Below are positions 1 to 7,394 of a stretch of 22,417 nt of DNA, in pieces. The stretch lies in NCBI GenBank assembly GCA_031549485.1, contig JAVBPR010000032.1:1-22417 (forward strand). The letters are read 5' to 3'. The DNA is from JAVBPR01 sp031549485 (GTDB lineage Bacteria; Bacillota; Clostridia; Oscillospirales; Feifaniaceae). The translations under genes were made by a program, and so were the position numbers. Each line of letters begins with the position of its first letter. The first letter of the stretch is position 1. Under the pieces are notes generated by a model, which searched no databases, was not told where the DNA came from, and saw nothing but the letters and a program-made list of their open reading frames with translations.

Positions 1-103
1 TATTGGGGTTAAGGAATTGGCTTAGGAAACGGCAACGCTCCCACGCTATTACCAAAAACAAAAACCACGCGACCGTGAAGGCGTAATTGCCGGCAGAAAC
101 GCT

Positions 104-811
104 GTGCTTGAAGCGCTTTGCGCTTCCGGGTCCGGTCTTGAAAAAATATTTGTTTCAAAGGGCGATGTGGAAGGCTCGATTGTAAAAATTATCGCGCTTG
201 CAAAACAAAAAAAAGTAAATGTTCAGTACACCGATAAGGTGAAACTTGAATTTCTCTGCGGCGTTAAAAATCACCAGGGTGTTGTAGCGTATCTTGCGGC
301 GAAAGAATATTGCTCGATTGACGATATTCTTTCTTTTGCAAAAGAAAAGGACGAGCCTCCGCTCATCGTAATTGCGGACGAAATTACCGATCCGCACAAT
401 CTGGGGGCGATTATCAGAACCGCGGACGCATGCGGCGCACACGGGATGATCATTCCGAAGCATAGGGGAGTAGGCGTTACTCCGGCGGTTTCTAAGGCTT
501 CGGCGGGAGCTGTGCTGCATATGCCTATGGCAAAAGTTACAAACATTTCGGCCGCGATAGATGAACTTAAATCAAAAGGCGTTTGGATATATGGAGCTGA
601 CATGGAAATGTCAACGATGCTTTTTAAAACCGATTTCAGCGGACCTTGCGCTATCGTTGTGGGAAGCGAAGGGTTCGGAATAAGCAGGCTTGTTAAGGAA
701 AAATGTGATTTCCTTGTCGGGATTCCGATGCGGGGCAATGTAAATTCGCTTAACGCTTCGGTCGCCGCGGCGGTTATTTTATATGAAGTCATGAGGCAAC
801 GGGAAAGCTGA
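104..811 (+). CDS. rlmB: 23S rRNA (guanosine-2'-O-)-methyltransferase RlmB (TrmH/SpoU family), 5' end uncertain
   Basis: SPOUT-class RNA 2'-O-methyltransferase, expected to methylate a conserved guanosine in 23S rRNA using SAM. The N-terminal part resembles the SpoU substrate-binding domain. The C-terminal part has the three family motifs: DPHNLGAIIRTADACG (motif 1), IVVGSEGFGISRLV (motif 2) and IPMRGNVNSLNASVAAA (motif 3, part of the trefoil-knot cofactor site). The only canonical start codon in frame is GTG at 104. Homology clearly runs further upstream: codons 80-103 read GVIAGRNA, the usual start of the family, and the frame stays open back to a TAG at 23-25 without ATG, GTG or TTG. The true start is therefore a non-standard codon (ATT at 86 has AAGG just before it) or is hidden by an error near the window edge. 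Upstream neighbours are outside the window. The family assignment is firm, though the exact guanosine target is inferred. Confidence 0.9.
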   Translation: MLEALCASGSGLEKIFVSKGDVEGSIVKIIALAKQKKVNVQYTDKVKLEFLCGVKNHQGVVAYLAAKEYCSIDDILSFAKEKDEPPLIVIADEITDPHNLGAIIRTADACGAHGMIIPKHRGVGVTPAVSKASAGAVLHMPMAKVTNISAAIDELKSKGVWIYGADMEMSTMLFKTDFSGPCAIVVGSEGFGISRLVKEKCDFLVGIPMRGNVNSLNASVAAAVILYEVMRQRES

Positions 812-830
812 GTTTAAAATTCTTTTGGAA

Positions 831-840
831 GGTGGGGGAA
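831..840 (+). promoter_or_regulatory. Ribosome-binding site deciding a GTG start
   Basis: The purine run GGTGGGGGAA lies just upstream of GTG 843. It selects that GTG over the in-frame TTG at 825, which has no such signal. Confidence 0.55.
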
Positions 841-842
841 GC

Positions 843-2837
843 GTGGCTCAAAGCATTGACGATATTATAAATCAGCGAAAAGCGGAAAAAGCGGCAAGCG
901 GGGAAAGCGGCGTAACAGCCGAAAAAGCTTCTCCTGCCGCGGAAAAATCTGTTCAGCCTAAGCAAATAAACGTAAGCGATATTTTCCCCGAGGAGGAAGT
1001 TCCGATAGCGGAGCGGCAAGCGACCGTTCACGACGGAAAACCTACGGTAAATATAGGCGAGCTCAGCAGATATAAAACCGAACTTCAAAAGAATGCGGAA
1101 AAATTTGTTCTTGAAATCGACGATCCGCTATACAACGAGAAAGTTTCGAAAGAAGCGGAAGAAGAAAAAGAGACTATTGAAGAGCCGGAAGCGGAAAAAG
1201 CGCGGACCGAGCTAAGAAAAAAAGAACATAGAAGCCAGCTTGCATGTATTTTTTCGGCCACAATTTTTGCGGCGGCGTTTCTTTTTGAAGTGTTAAGCGG
1301 CAGTTTGCTTGCGGACTCATCTTTTACAGCAAATCCGCAGGGCTATGGAATTATCATGTCGGTTTTCGCCGTGCTCGGCATTTTGTGCTCGCTAAACATA
1401 ATCATCAGCGGATTTCGCGCGATTGCGCACAGGCCTTTTATAATCGAAAGCATTGCCGCTTTTGCGTCTGTTTTGATAATTATTAACTGCTTTGTTTATT
1501 TTACTGCCCCTTCCGCCGTCGCATTTGCGCCGCTTGGAGCATTTTTGTTTTCGCTTTTTGCATTTCAGTTTCGAAGGCATTCGGCAAACAAAAAACGCCG
1601 CGCGGATTACAGATTTTTAATTTCAAAAGGAATAAAAGGCAGGGTGGCATATTCGGAAGAGACCGAAGGAAATTGCGCGATTAACATCGCCTCGCTTTAT
1701 AAATCCGAAACTCCGCCTACCGAAAAATTCTTTTTAAATTCAACGGTAAAATCACCCGCCGAAAAATGGGCGCCTTGGATTATTTGGGTATCGCTCGGGC
1801 TTGGGTTTATTGCCGCGCTAATTGCCATAATAAATAACAAAGGCTTTTCGGAAGCATTCACGATACTTACGCTTATCGGCTGTTTCGCCGTTTCTCCGGC
1901 GCTTGCATTTTGCGATGAATTGCCGTTTTTTACCCTGGCGAAGAAACTTTATCGCTCGGGTGCCGCGATAATAGGTTATGAAACTATTGAAAAAACCGCC
2001 GCAGTTGACCGGGTTGTTTTAAGCGATAATGATGTTTTTGATGCCGGAAGCGTTTCGCTCTGCGGGATAAAAGTTTACGGCGACCACCGAATAGACGAAA
2101 TAATTATTGATGCCGCCAGCGCGCTTTGTAATCTCGACGGCCCGCTGTCAGCGGTGCTGTTTGAAGTGATAGATAAAAAAGAGGCGTTGCTTAAACAGGT
2201 TGACGATATTTATTTTTATGATGAAAAGGGAATTAAGGCGTTTTTCGGAGATAATGTTGTAATAATCGGAACGAGAAAACTTTTAAAAGATTGTTTTATA
2301 AAAATTCCGGATGACGGAATCGAAGAAAAGCTCATAAAGCAAGGGAAAAAACCTATTTATGTCGCGGTGGGCGGCGAGATTGCCGCGCTGCTTTCGCTTA
2401 AATACGAACCGAAAGAAAGTACTTTAAAAGCCATAAAACAGCTTGTGCGAATGGGCGTTTCGATAAAAATAAACACCGACGATCCGAATATTACCGAAAA
2501 GTTTTTGGGCGATGTCTTTGGCGGCGAATCTTCGTTCAGGGTTGCGCCTTCTCACAGCAGCGAGCCTGCCGAGGGAAATGAAGCGACAATAGTAAGTACA
2601 AACGGAAAAATAGCGGGATTTATTAAAGCGCTTGCGTATTCTTTTAAGCTTCATTCGATATTATTTATCCTTAATATAATCGCACTTTCGAATATTGTAT
2701 TTGGTATAGCATTCACATTTTTGCTCGTTATCGGCGGCGGGTTTGCGGCAACGCATATGACGGGGATTTTGCTCTTGCAGCTGCTATGGCTTATCCCGAT
2801 ATTTATTGTGAATTTGATTTCAAAGGGAAGAGACTAA
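843..2837 (+). CDS. Degenerate P1B-type (heavy-metal) ATPase-like membrane protein, probably catalytically dead
   Basis: 664 residues from GTG 843. A charged cytoplasmic N-terminus (1-130) is followed by hydrophobic segments at about 131-153, 168-190, 198-222 and 226-243, a loop of about 65 residues, segments at 309-330 and 338-357, a cytoplasmic region of about 250 residues, and final segments at 605-633 and 638-660. This 4+2+2 layout is that of P1B ATPases. Sequence echoes also fit: AVSPALAF sits where the CPC metal motif belongs, VDRVVLSDNDVFDAG aligns gap-free with VDTVVFDKTGTLTEG, GTRKLL resembles the N-domain GNRRLL, and KINTDDP sits at the TGDN position. The phosphorylated Asp is replaced by Ser394, the His of the HP motif by Gly, and TGES and GDGxND are missing. 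Catalysis is therefore unlikely, and a sensory or scaffold role is only a guess. It follows rlmB by 31 bases. Confidence 0.6.
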   Translation: MAQSIDDIINQRKAEKAASGESGVTAEKASPAAEKSVQPKQINVSDIFPEEEVPIAERQATVHDGKPTVNIGELSRYKTELQKNAEKFVLEIDDPLYNEKVSKEAEEEKETIEEPEAEKARTELRKKEHRSQLACIFSATIFAAAFLFEVLSGSLLADSSFTANPQGYGIIMSVFAVLGILCSLNIIISGFRAIAHRPFIIESIAAFASVLIIINCFVYFTAPSAVAFAPLGAFLFSLFAFQFRRHSANKKRRADYRFLISKGIKGRVAYSEETEGNCAINIASLYKSETPPTEKFFLNSTVKSPAEKWAPWIIWVSLGLGFIAALIAIINNKGFSEAFTILTLIGCFAVSPALAFCDELPFFTLAKKLYRSGAAIIGYETIEKTAAVDRVVLSDNDVFDAGSVSLCGIKVYGDHRIDEIIIDAASALCNLDGPLSAVLFEVIDKKEALLKQVDDIYFYDEKGIKAFFGDNVVIIGTRKLLKDCFIKIPDDGIEEKLIKQGKKPIYVAVGGEIAALLSLKYEPKESTLKAIKQLVRMGVSIKINTDDPNITEKFLGDVFGGESSFRVAPSHSSEPAEGNEATIVSTNGKIAGFIKALAYSFKLHSILFILNIIALSNIVFGIAFTFLLVIGGGFAATHMTGILLLQLLWLIPIFIVNLISKGRD

Positions 2838-2860
2838 AAGTCTCTTCTCTTTTTTGTTTA
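2825..2860 (+). terminator. Rho-independent terminator overlapping the stop codon
   Basis: Stem 2825-2834 pairs with 2840-2849 (10 bp with one G-U pair). The loop is TAAAA and contains the TAA stop of the preceding gene. A T-rich tract follows. It ends the rlmB / ATPase-like unit. Confidence 0.85.
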
Positions 2861-2873
2861 TTTTTCTAATATA

Positions 2874-2902
2874 TTGATTTAACTATAAAAATGTAATATA
2901 AT
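2874..2902 (+). promoter_or_regulatory. Sigma-A-type promoter of the EF-G-like gene
   Basis: TTGATT (2874-2879) and a perfect TATAAT (2897-2902) are separated by 17 bp. It follows a terminator and precedes the gene by about 60 bases, with a predicted start of transcription near 2909. Confidence 0.75.
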
Positions 2903-2913
2903 TTTAACAATAT

Positions 2914-2932
2914 TTGCACCAAAGTTGTGCAA
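2914..2932 (+). promoter_or_regulatory. Inverted repeat just downstream of the promoter (candidate operator or leader hairpin)
   Basis: TTGCAC-CAAAGTT-GTGCAA is a perfect 6-bp inverted repeat with a 7-base centre. It lies a few bases after the predicted transcription start and about 20 bases before the ribosome-binding site. Its position suits a repressor site, but no regulator can be named. Confidence 0.4.
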
Positions 2933-2965
2933 TTTATACAACGAGAAGCTGAAAGGAGCTTTTAT

Positions 2966-5038
2966 ATGAAACAGTTCCCTGTAAACAAAATCAGAAATGT
3001 CGCCCTACTTGGCCATGGCGGAGACGGAAAGACATCTTTGGCGGAGGCTATGCTCGTGCTCACAAAAGCTACCGACCGTCATGGCAAAGTGTCGGAAGGG
3101 AATACTGTTTGCGATTTTGACGCGGAAGAGGTCAAGCGCGGAATATCGATTAGCACCTCGGTTGCGCCTGTTGAATGGAACGGCGCAAAAATAAATCTGC
3201 TTGATACGCCGGGATATTTTGATTTTGTCGGCGAAGTCATCAGCGGATGTCGTGTTGCAGACGGCGCGATTATACTTGTATCGGCAAAAAACGGTGTTGA
3301 GGTCGGCACCGAAAAAAGCTGGGCATTAATTGAAAAATATAAACTGCCCAAAATGATTTTCGTTTCAAAAGTTGACGAAGAAAACGCGGATTATTACCGG
3401 ACGCTTGAAGGGCTTCGCGAAAAATTCGGCGTTTCGATTTGCCCGATAGTTATTCCGATTGTCGAGGGTGAAAAAGTTACCGGATATGTCGAGCTTATTT
3501 CGGGCGCGGCGAAAAAATACGATAAAGGCGTTGCGACGAATATTCCGGTGCCGGATTCGATGAAAGATAAAATTGAACCTATAAAAAAGATGATTGATGA
3601 GTCGGTCGCCGAAACAAGCGACGACCTTATGAATAAATATTTTGACGGCATTCCGTTTACGGAAGAAGAAATTCTTGCGGCGTTTAAAAACGGCGTAAGT
3701 GACGGACATATTACCCCTGTTCTTTGCGGTTCAGCATATCAAATGGCGGGAATAGACGATCTTCTCGATCTCACCGTTGATTTCTTCCCGTCGCCCGACG
3801 AGGTTGAAACGGTTGCCGTTGATAAAAACGGCGATGAAATTAAAATAAAAGCGCTCGACAGCGAACCGGTCGCCGCGATAGTCTTTAAAACCGTTGCCGA
3901 TCCGTTTGTCGGAAAGATGAGCTTTTTCAAGGTCGAAAGCGGCATTATAAAGCCGGACACGGTTTTGGTAAACGCCTGCACAGGCGCCTCGGAAAAAATG
4001 GGACACATCTTCTTTGTTAGAGGTAAAAAACAGGCAGAAACTCAAGCGATCGGAGCGGGCGATATCGGATTTGTGCCTAAGCTCGCTTCGGTTAAAACAG
4101 GCGATACTCTTTGCTCGGCGTCACGTGTTGTTACATTAAAAGGTCTCGAATTTCCTAAACCTGCTCTTTCACTTGCTATTTTACCGCTTGCAAAAGGCGA
4201 CGAGGAAAAGATAAGCGCGGGGCTTCACAGACTTCTTGAAGAGGATCCGACTTTTAGATTTGAAACAAACACCGAGACAAAGCAGCAGATAATCAGCGGT
4301 GTCGGCGATGTTCATCTCGACGTTATCATGAGCAAGCTGAAAAATAAATTCGGCACCGGAGCAAAACTTATAGAACCGAAAGTGCCGTATCGCGAAACTA
4401 TCAAAAAGAAGGTTAAGGTTGAAGGCAAGCATAAGAAACAGTCAGGCGGCCACGGGCAGTTCGGTCATGTTTGGATTGAGTTTGAACCCGGAAGCGAAGA
4501 AGGCCTTGTTTTTGAAGAGAAGGTTTTCGGCGGATCTGTTCCGAAAAACTTCTTTCCGGCGGTCGAAAAAGGTCTTCGCGACAGTATCGACAGAGGCGTT
4601 GTCGCCGGATATCCGGTCGTTTTCTTAAAAGCTACGCTTGTGGACGGCTCATACCATCCGGTCGATTCCTCCGAAATGTCCTTTAAAGTTGCGGCGTCGC
4701 TTGCTTACAAAGCGGGACTCGCGCAGGCTATGCCGGTTCTTCTTGAACCGATTGTAGAGCTTAAAGTTTACGTTCCTGACTCAATAATGGGCGATATTAT
4801 CGGAGATATCAACAAGCGCCGCGGAAAAATCCTCGGCATGAACTCGATCGGCGGCGGAATGCAGGAAGTTGTCGCCGAGGTTCCGATGGGAGAAATTCAT
4901 ACATATGCTCTTGACCTGCGTTCTATCTCACAGGGAAGAGGCAGCTTCGAATCGAACTTCATCAGATACGATGAAGCGCCGGCGAATGTAGCCGCCAAGG
5001 TTATAGCCGAAGCAAAAGTTGACGCGGAACACGAATAA
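2966..5038 (+). CDS. EF-G-like translational GTPase (second-type elongation factor G)
   Basis: 690 residues from ATG 2966, which has GAAAGGAG 7 bases upstream; the frame is open further up but without such a site. The architecture is that of EF-G. G1 is GHGGDGKT (16-23), G2 RGISIST, G3 DTPG (80-83), and the G5-like motif is CGSA. The C-terminal half carries domain IV (QSGGHGQFGHV, then DGSYHPVDSSEM) and domain V with the II-GDINKRRGKI region. G1 differs from the AHIDAGKT of canonical EF-G and fits the EF-G2/EF-G-like branch, whose exact role is not settled. G4 is SKVD (134-137) in place of NKxD. No rpsL, rpsG or tuf is nearby, unlike canonical fusA, which supports a second-copy factor. It stands alone between its own promoter and terminator. 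Confidence 0.88.
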   Translation: MKQFPVNKIRNVALLGHGGDGKTSLAEAMLVLTKATDRHGKVSEGNTVCDFDAEEVKRGISISTSVAPVEWNGAKINLLDTPGYFDFVGEVISGCRVADGAIILVSAKNGVEVGTEKSWALIEKYKLPKMIFVSKVDEENADYYRTLEGLREKFGVSICPIVIPIVEGEKVTGYVELISGAAKKYDKGVATNIPVPDSMKDKIEPIKKMIDESVAETSDDLMNKYFDGIPFTEEEILAAFKNGVSDGHITPVLCGSAYQMAGIDDLLDLTVDFFPSPDEVETVAVDKNGDEIKIKALDSEPVAAIVFKTVADPFVGKMSFFKVESGIIKPDTVLVNACTGASEKMGHIFFVRGKKQAETQAIGAGDIGFVPKLASVKTGDTLCSASRVVTLKGLEFPKPALSLAILPLAKGDEEKISAGLHRLLEEDPTFRFETNTETKQQIISGVGDVHLDVIMSKLKNKFGTGAKLIEPKVPYRETIKKKVKVEGKHKKQSGGHGQFGHVWIEFEPGSEEGLVFEEKVFGGSVPKNFFPAVEKGLRDSIDRGVVAGYPVVFLKATLVDGSYHPVDSSEMSFKVAASLAYKAGLAQAMPVLLEPIVELKVYVPDSIMGDIIGDINKRRGKILGMNSIGGGMQEVVAEVPMGEIHTYALDLRSISQGRGSFESNFIRYDEAPANVAAKVIAEAKVDAEHE

Positions 5039-5053
5039 TTTTCATTAATTAAT

Positions 5054-5090
5054 AAAAAGAAGCCGATTTTTCGGCTTCTTTTTATTTTTT
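5054..5090 (+). terminator. Rho-independent terminator after the EF-G-like gene
   Basis: A perfect 13-bp stem, 5054-5066 with 5071-5083, has a TTTT loop and is followed by TATTTTTTT. The A-rich left flank and T-rich right flank are typical. Confidence 0.93.
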
Positions 5091-5157
5091 TAGAATTATT
5101 TTTGTTTCTAATAAATATAGTATAGCAATCAAGCTTAATTTTGAAAGGATGAACACA

Positions 5158-5814
5158 ATGGTTATCATGTCGTTTAAACTTAATAAAAAATGGATTGCGG
5201 TCGCCGCTTTTGCCGTTGCGCTTATTGTAATTGTAACCGCATTTTTGATTGCCGGATCAAACGAGAGAAAAATCGGCGAGCCGCAGACGCCTGAGATATC
5301 GCAGGGTGACGGTCAATCGGCGTCCACTCCGGAAACACAGGGAGCGCCGGAGGGAAGCACTCCGGAGGAGGGCAATAAAGATAATGCACAAAACAGCGGC
5401 ACTACCCAAAACGGCGAAACCGAAAACGGCGCTACAAATCAAAATACAGAGCCACCAAAAGAGGAAAAGCCGGAACCTGCTATTACATCGATTAAAGACG
5501 CCGACGAAATGAAAAAACTGATAGCGCAAAAAGGCCTTAAAATCAACGGTTCCTGCAGCGTTAAAGAGGTAATAATCCCCGCCGAATTCGATTCGGTCTA
5601 TTCAACTTACAACGACCTGCAAAAAGAGCAGGGGAATGATCTATCGAAATATAAGGGTAAAAGGGTGAAACTTTGGAGCGCGCTTTTATCAGAATATCCT
5701 GACCACGCCGAGGGAACGGTTAGAATAAACGTGCTTACCTATAAAAATAAAATTATAGGCGGGGACATCAGCAGCGTCGAGCTCGGCGGTTTCATGAAAG
5801 CGCTCGAAAAGTGA
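5158..5814 (+). CDS. Membrane-anchored DUF4830-like protein with low-complexity stalk
   Basis: 218 residues. ATG 5158 is preferred because AAAGG lies 9 bases upstream, whereas ATG 5149 abuts the same site. Residues 1-35 are a basic start plus one hydrophobic helix with no lipobox cysteine, so an uncleaved anchor or ordinary signal peptide. About 75 residues rich in Gly, Glu, Thr, Asn, Gln and Pro follow, likely a disordered stalk outside the membrane. The last 100 residues form a compact domain with IPAEFDSVYSTYNDLQ, then DLSKYKGK, then IIGGDISS. From memory this matches DUF4830, a Clostridial C-terminal domain of unknown function. The gene has terminators or gaps on both sides, so it appears to be a single unit. 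The fold and location are reasonably supported, but no function can be stated. Confidence 0.75.
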   Translation: MVIMSFKLNKKWIAVAAFAVALIVIVTAFLIAGSNERKIGEPQTPEISQGDGQSASTPETQGAPEGSTPEEGNKDNAQNSGTTQNGETENGATNQNTEPPKEEKPEPAITSIKDADEMKKLIAQKGLKINGSCSVKEVIIPAEFDSVYSTYNDLQKEQGNDLSKYKGKRVKLWSALLSEYPDHAEGTVRINVLTYKNKIIGGDISSVELGGFMKALEK

Positions 5815-5825
5815 TTTTTTGGTAA

Positions 5826-5904
5826 TTATATCTAAAAATATCAGACATTTTTTGTCTATTTGGCTAATGTTATTGGCGGGACAAATCTGATATATTAGAT
5901 ATAA
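5826..5904 (+). repeat. Long imperfect inverted repeat upstream of the ABC ATPase gene
   Basis: The left arm 5826-5845 and right arm 5886-5904 pair over about 19 bp with one extra base (TTATATCTAA and ATATCAGA are exact). Inside, TTTGTC (5851-5856) pairs with GACAAA (5880-5885). The right arm contains an extended -10-like TGATATATT (5888-5896). No T-tract follows, so it is not a terminator. It may be an operator or a leader hairpin ending just before the AGGAGG site. Confidence 0.55.
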
Positions 5905-5924
5905 CAAAAAATCAGGAGGAAATA

Positions 5925-7037
5925 ATGGCAAGTTTAAAATTAGAAGGAATTTATAAAAAATATCCCGGCGGCGTAACCGCTGTTTCAGATTTCACGCTGG
6001 ATATCGAGGATAAAGAATTTATTATTCTTGTCGGTCCTTCGGGATGCGGAAAATCCACAACTCTTCGTATGATTGCAGGTCTTGAGGAGATCAGCGAGGG
6101 CTCGCTTTATATCGGTGACAGATTTGTTAATGACGTTGTTCCGAAAGACAGGGATATCGCGATGGTTTTCCAAAACTATGCGCTTTATCCACATATGTCG
6201 GTCTATGACAACATGGCGTTTGGACTTAAACTTCGCAAAATGCCAAAAAAAGATATTCAGGCAAGGGTTGAAGAAGCAGCTAAAATCCTTGATATTACAC
6301 ATCTTCTCGAGAGAAAACCGAAAGCTCTTTCAGGCGGACAGCGCCAGCGCGTTGCGCTCGGACGCGCAATCGTCCGCGAGCCTAAAGTCTTCCTTCTTGA
6401 CGAACCGCTTTCAAACCTCGACGCGAAACTTCGCGCCCAGATGAGAACAGAGCTTTCTAAACTTCACCAAAGACTCGGCACGACATTTATATATGTTACC
6501 CATGACCAAACCGAGGCTATGACAATGGGAACCCGCATCGTTGTTATGAAAGACGGATTTATTCAGCAGGTCGATACTCCGCAAAACCTCTACGACAAGC
6601 CGTGCAATGTTTTCGTCGCAGGATTTATCGGCTCACCGCAGATGAACTTCTTGCAGGCAACTCTTGTCGCAAAAGACGGCGGAGTAAATATCGAATTTGG
6701 CGGAAATTCGCTTAAACTCCCTGATTTCAAGGCGAAAAGTGACGCGATTAAAGACTTTATCGGTCAGGAAGTTGTCGTCGGAATTCGTCCGGAACATATC
6801 CACGACGAGGAGAGATATTTGGCGACAATTCCCGAGGGCAAAGTAAAGGCAAGTATCGAAGTTACCGAGCTTATGGGAAGCGAAACATATCTTTATATTG
6901 AAATCTCCGGAAACAACATGATTGCAAGGGTTTCGCCGAACACTACGGCAAAACCGGGCGACGTGATTGACGTCACTTTGGATCTTTCGAAAATACATAT
7001 TTTCGATCCGAAAACCGAAAGGGTTATTTTGAACTAA
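5925..7037 (+). CDS. ugpC: Carbohydrate ABC transporter ATP-binding protein, UgpC/MsmX type
   Basis: 370 residues, the usual length of the CUT1-family ATPase that powers sugar or glycerol-phosphate importers on the inner face of the membrane. Walker A is GPSGCGKST (37-45), the Q-loop is VFQNYALYPHMSV, the signature LSGGQRQR (from about 135), Walker B with D-loop FLLDEPLSNLD, and the switch His is in THDQTEAM. The last 130 residues are the TOBE/OB regulatory domain of this family (VGIRPEHI near its middle). AGGAGG lies 5 bases before ATG 5925. No permease or binding protein is adjacent, so this is probably a shared ATPase serving several importers, as MsmX does in Bacillus. The gene has its own upstream element and terminator. 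The substrate cannot be told. Confidence 0.93.
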   Translation: MASLKLEGIYKKYPGGVTAVSDFTLDIEDKEFIILVGPSGCGKSTTLRMIAGLEEISEGSLYIGDRFVNDVVPKDRDIAMVFQNYALYPHMSVYDNMAFGLKLRKMPKKDIQARVEEAAKILDITHLLERKPKALSGGQRQRVALGRAIVREPKVFLLDEPLSNLDAKLRAQMRTELSKLHQRLGTTFIYVTHDQTEAMTMGTRIVVMKDGFIQQVDTPQNLYDKPCNVFVAGFIGSPQMNFLQATLVAKDGGVNIEFGGNSLKLPDFKAKSDAIKDFIGQEVVVGIRPEHIHDEERYLATIPEGKVKASIEVTELMGSETYLYIEISGNNMIARVSPNTTAKPGDVIDVTLDLSKIHIFDPKTERVILN

Positions 7038-7043
7038 TAAATT

Positions 7044-7077
7044 ATAAACCGGCGAGCTTTCGCCGGTTTATTTTTTT
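7044..7077 (+). terminator. Rho-independent terminator after the ABC ATPase gene
   Basis: A perfect 12-bp stem, 7044-7055 with 7060-7071, has a GCTT loop and runs into seven T residues. Confidence 0.95.
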
Positions 7078-7130
7078 GTAATAAATCTTTCTTTGTTGCA
7101 AATAATATTTTTACAAAGGAGGGTTTTAAT

Positions 7131-7289
7131 ATGGGCAAAAAGAAAAAATCAAAGAAAATGCATAGCAACGAGGCTTTTTTGAATCAGGTTGCGAATAATA
7201 TGCAAAGCAGCAGCGATCCAAATGGTAGTTATACCGGAAGACCGAAAAACGAAAATGAAACGCCGGTGCAGGACGCCGACGACCTTTAA
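7131..7289 (+). CDS. Small 52-residue hydrophilic protein with PVQDADDL C-terminus
   Basis: Too short for routine gene calling but well supported. AAAGGAGGG (7115-7123) lies 7 bases before ATG 7131, and a strong terminator follows the TAA. The product starts with a lysine-rich run (GKKKKSKK), continues with polar residues and SYTGRP, and ends acidic in PVQDADDL. There is no membrane segment, cysteine or known enzymatic motif. From memory the SYTGxP...QDADDL ending resembles a short Clostridial family called CPC_1213, but that name needs checking. The basic head and acidic tail suggest a nucleic-acid or ribosome contact, which is only a guess. It forms its own unit just upstream of the housekeeping operon promoter. 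Confidence 0.75.
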   Translation: MGKKKKSKKMHSNEAFLNQVANNMQSSSDPNGSYTGRPKNENETPVQDADDL

Positions 7290-7290
7290 A

Positions 7291-7332
7291 AACGAAAACA
7301 CCCGACGAAGTATTTTGTCGGGTGTTTTCGTT
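7291..7332 (+). terminator. Rho-independent terminator with 16-bp perfect stem
   Basis: 7291-7306 pairs perfectly with 7317-7332 around a 10-base centre. The GC-rich core CACCCGAC/GTCGGGTG is followed by TTTTCGTT as the U-tract. Its last two bases are also the first two bases of the next promoter's -35 box. Confidence 0.85.
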
Positions 7333-7360
7333 GACAGAGAGGGCAAAAAACTGATAAAAT
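7331..7360 (+). promoter_or_regulatory. Strong sigma-A promoter of the yicC-rsgA housekeeping operon
   Basis: A consensus TTGACA (7331-7336), an 18-bp spacer, and TAAAAT (7355-7360) preceded by TGA, giving an extended -10. The predicted start near 7367 leaves a leader of about 28 bases with GGAGG at 7384-7388 before the yicC ATG. Confidence 0.87.
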
Positions 7361-7394
7361 AATGTATATTTATTTTATCTTCCGGAGGACGAAA

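Noticed and set aside
1..25. Tail of an upstream gene such as thyX or mrnC
   Set aside because: All frames meet stops within the first 86 bases and the remaining residues are too few to recognise.
597..1340. Open frames on the minus strand across rlmB and the 5' part of the ATPase-like gene, and similar long ones over xseA and the TsaD-like gene
   Set aside because: They lie opposite clearly coding genes, have no ribosome-binding sites, and their products are compositionally odd; they are shadows of GC-biased codon use.
7362..7394. Upstream ATG extending YicC by 11 residues
   Set aside because: It immediately follows the -10 box, so it would lie before the likely transcript start, and it has no ribosome-binding site; family homology starts at 7395.
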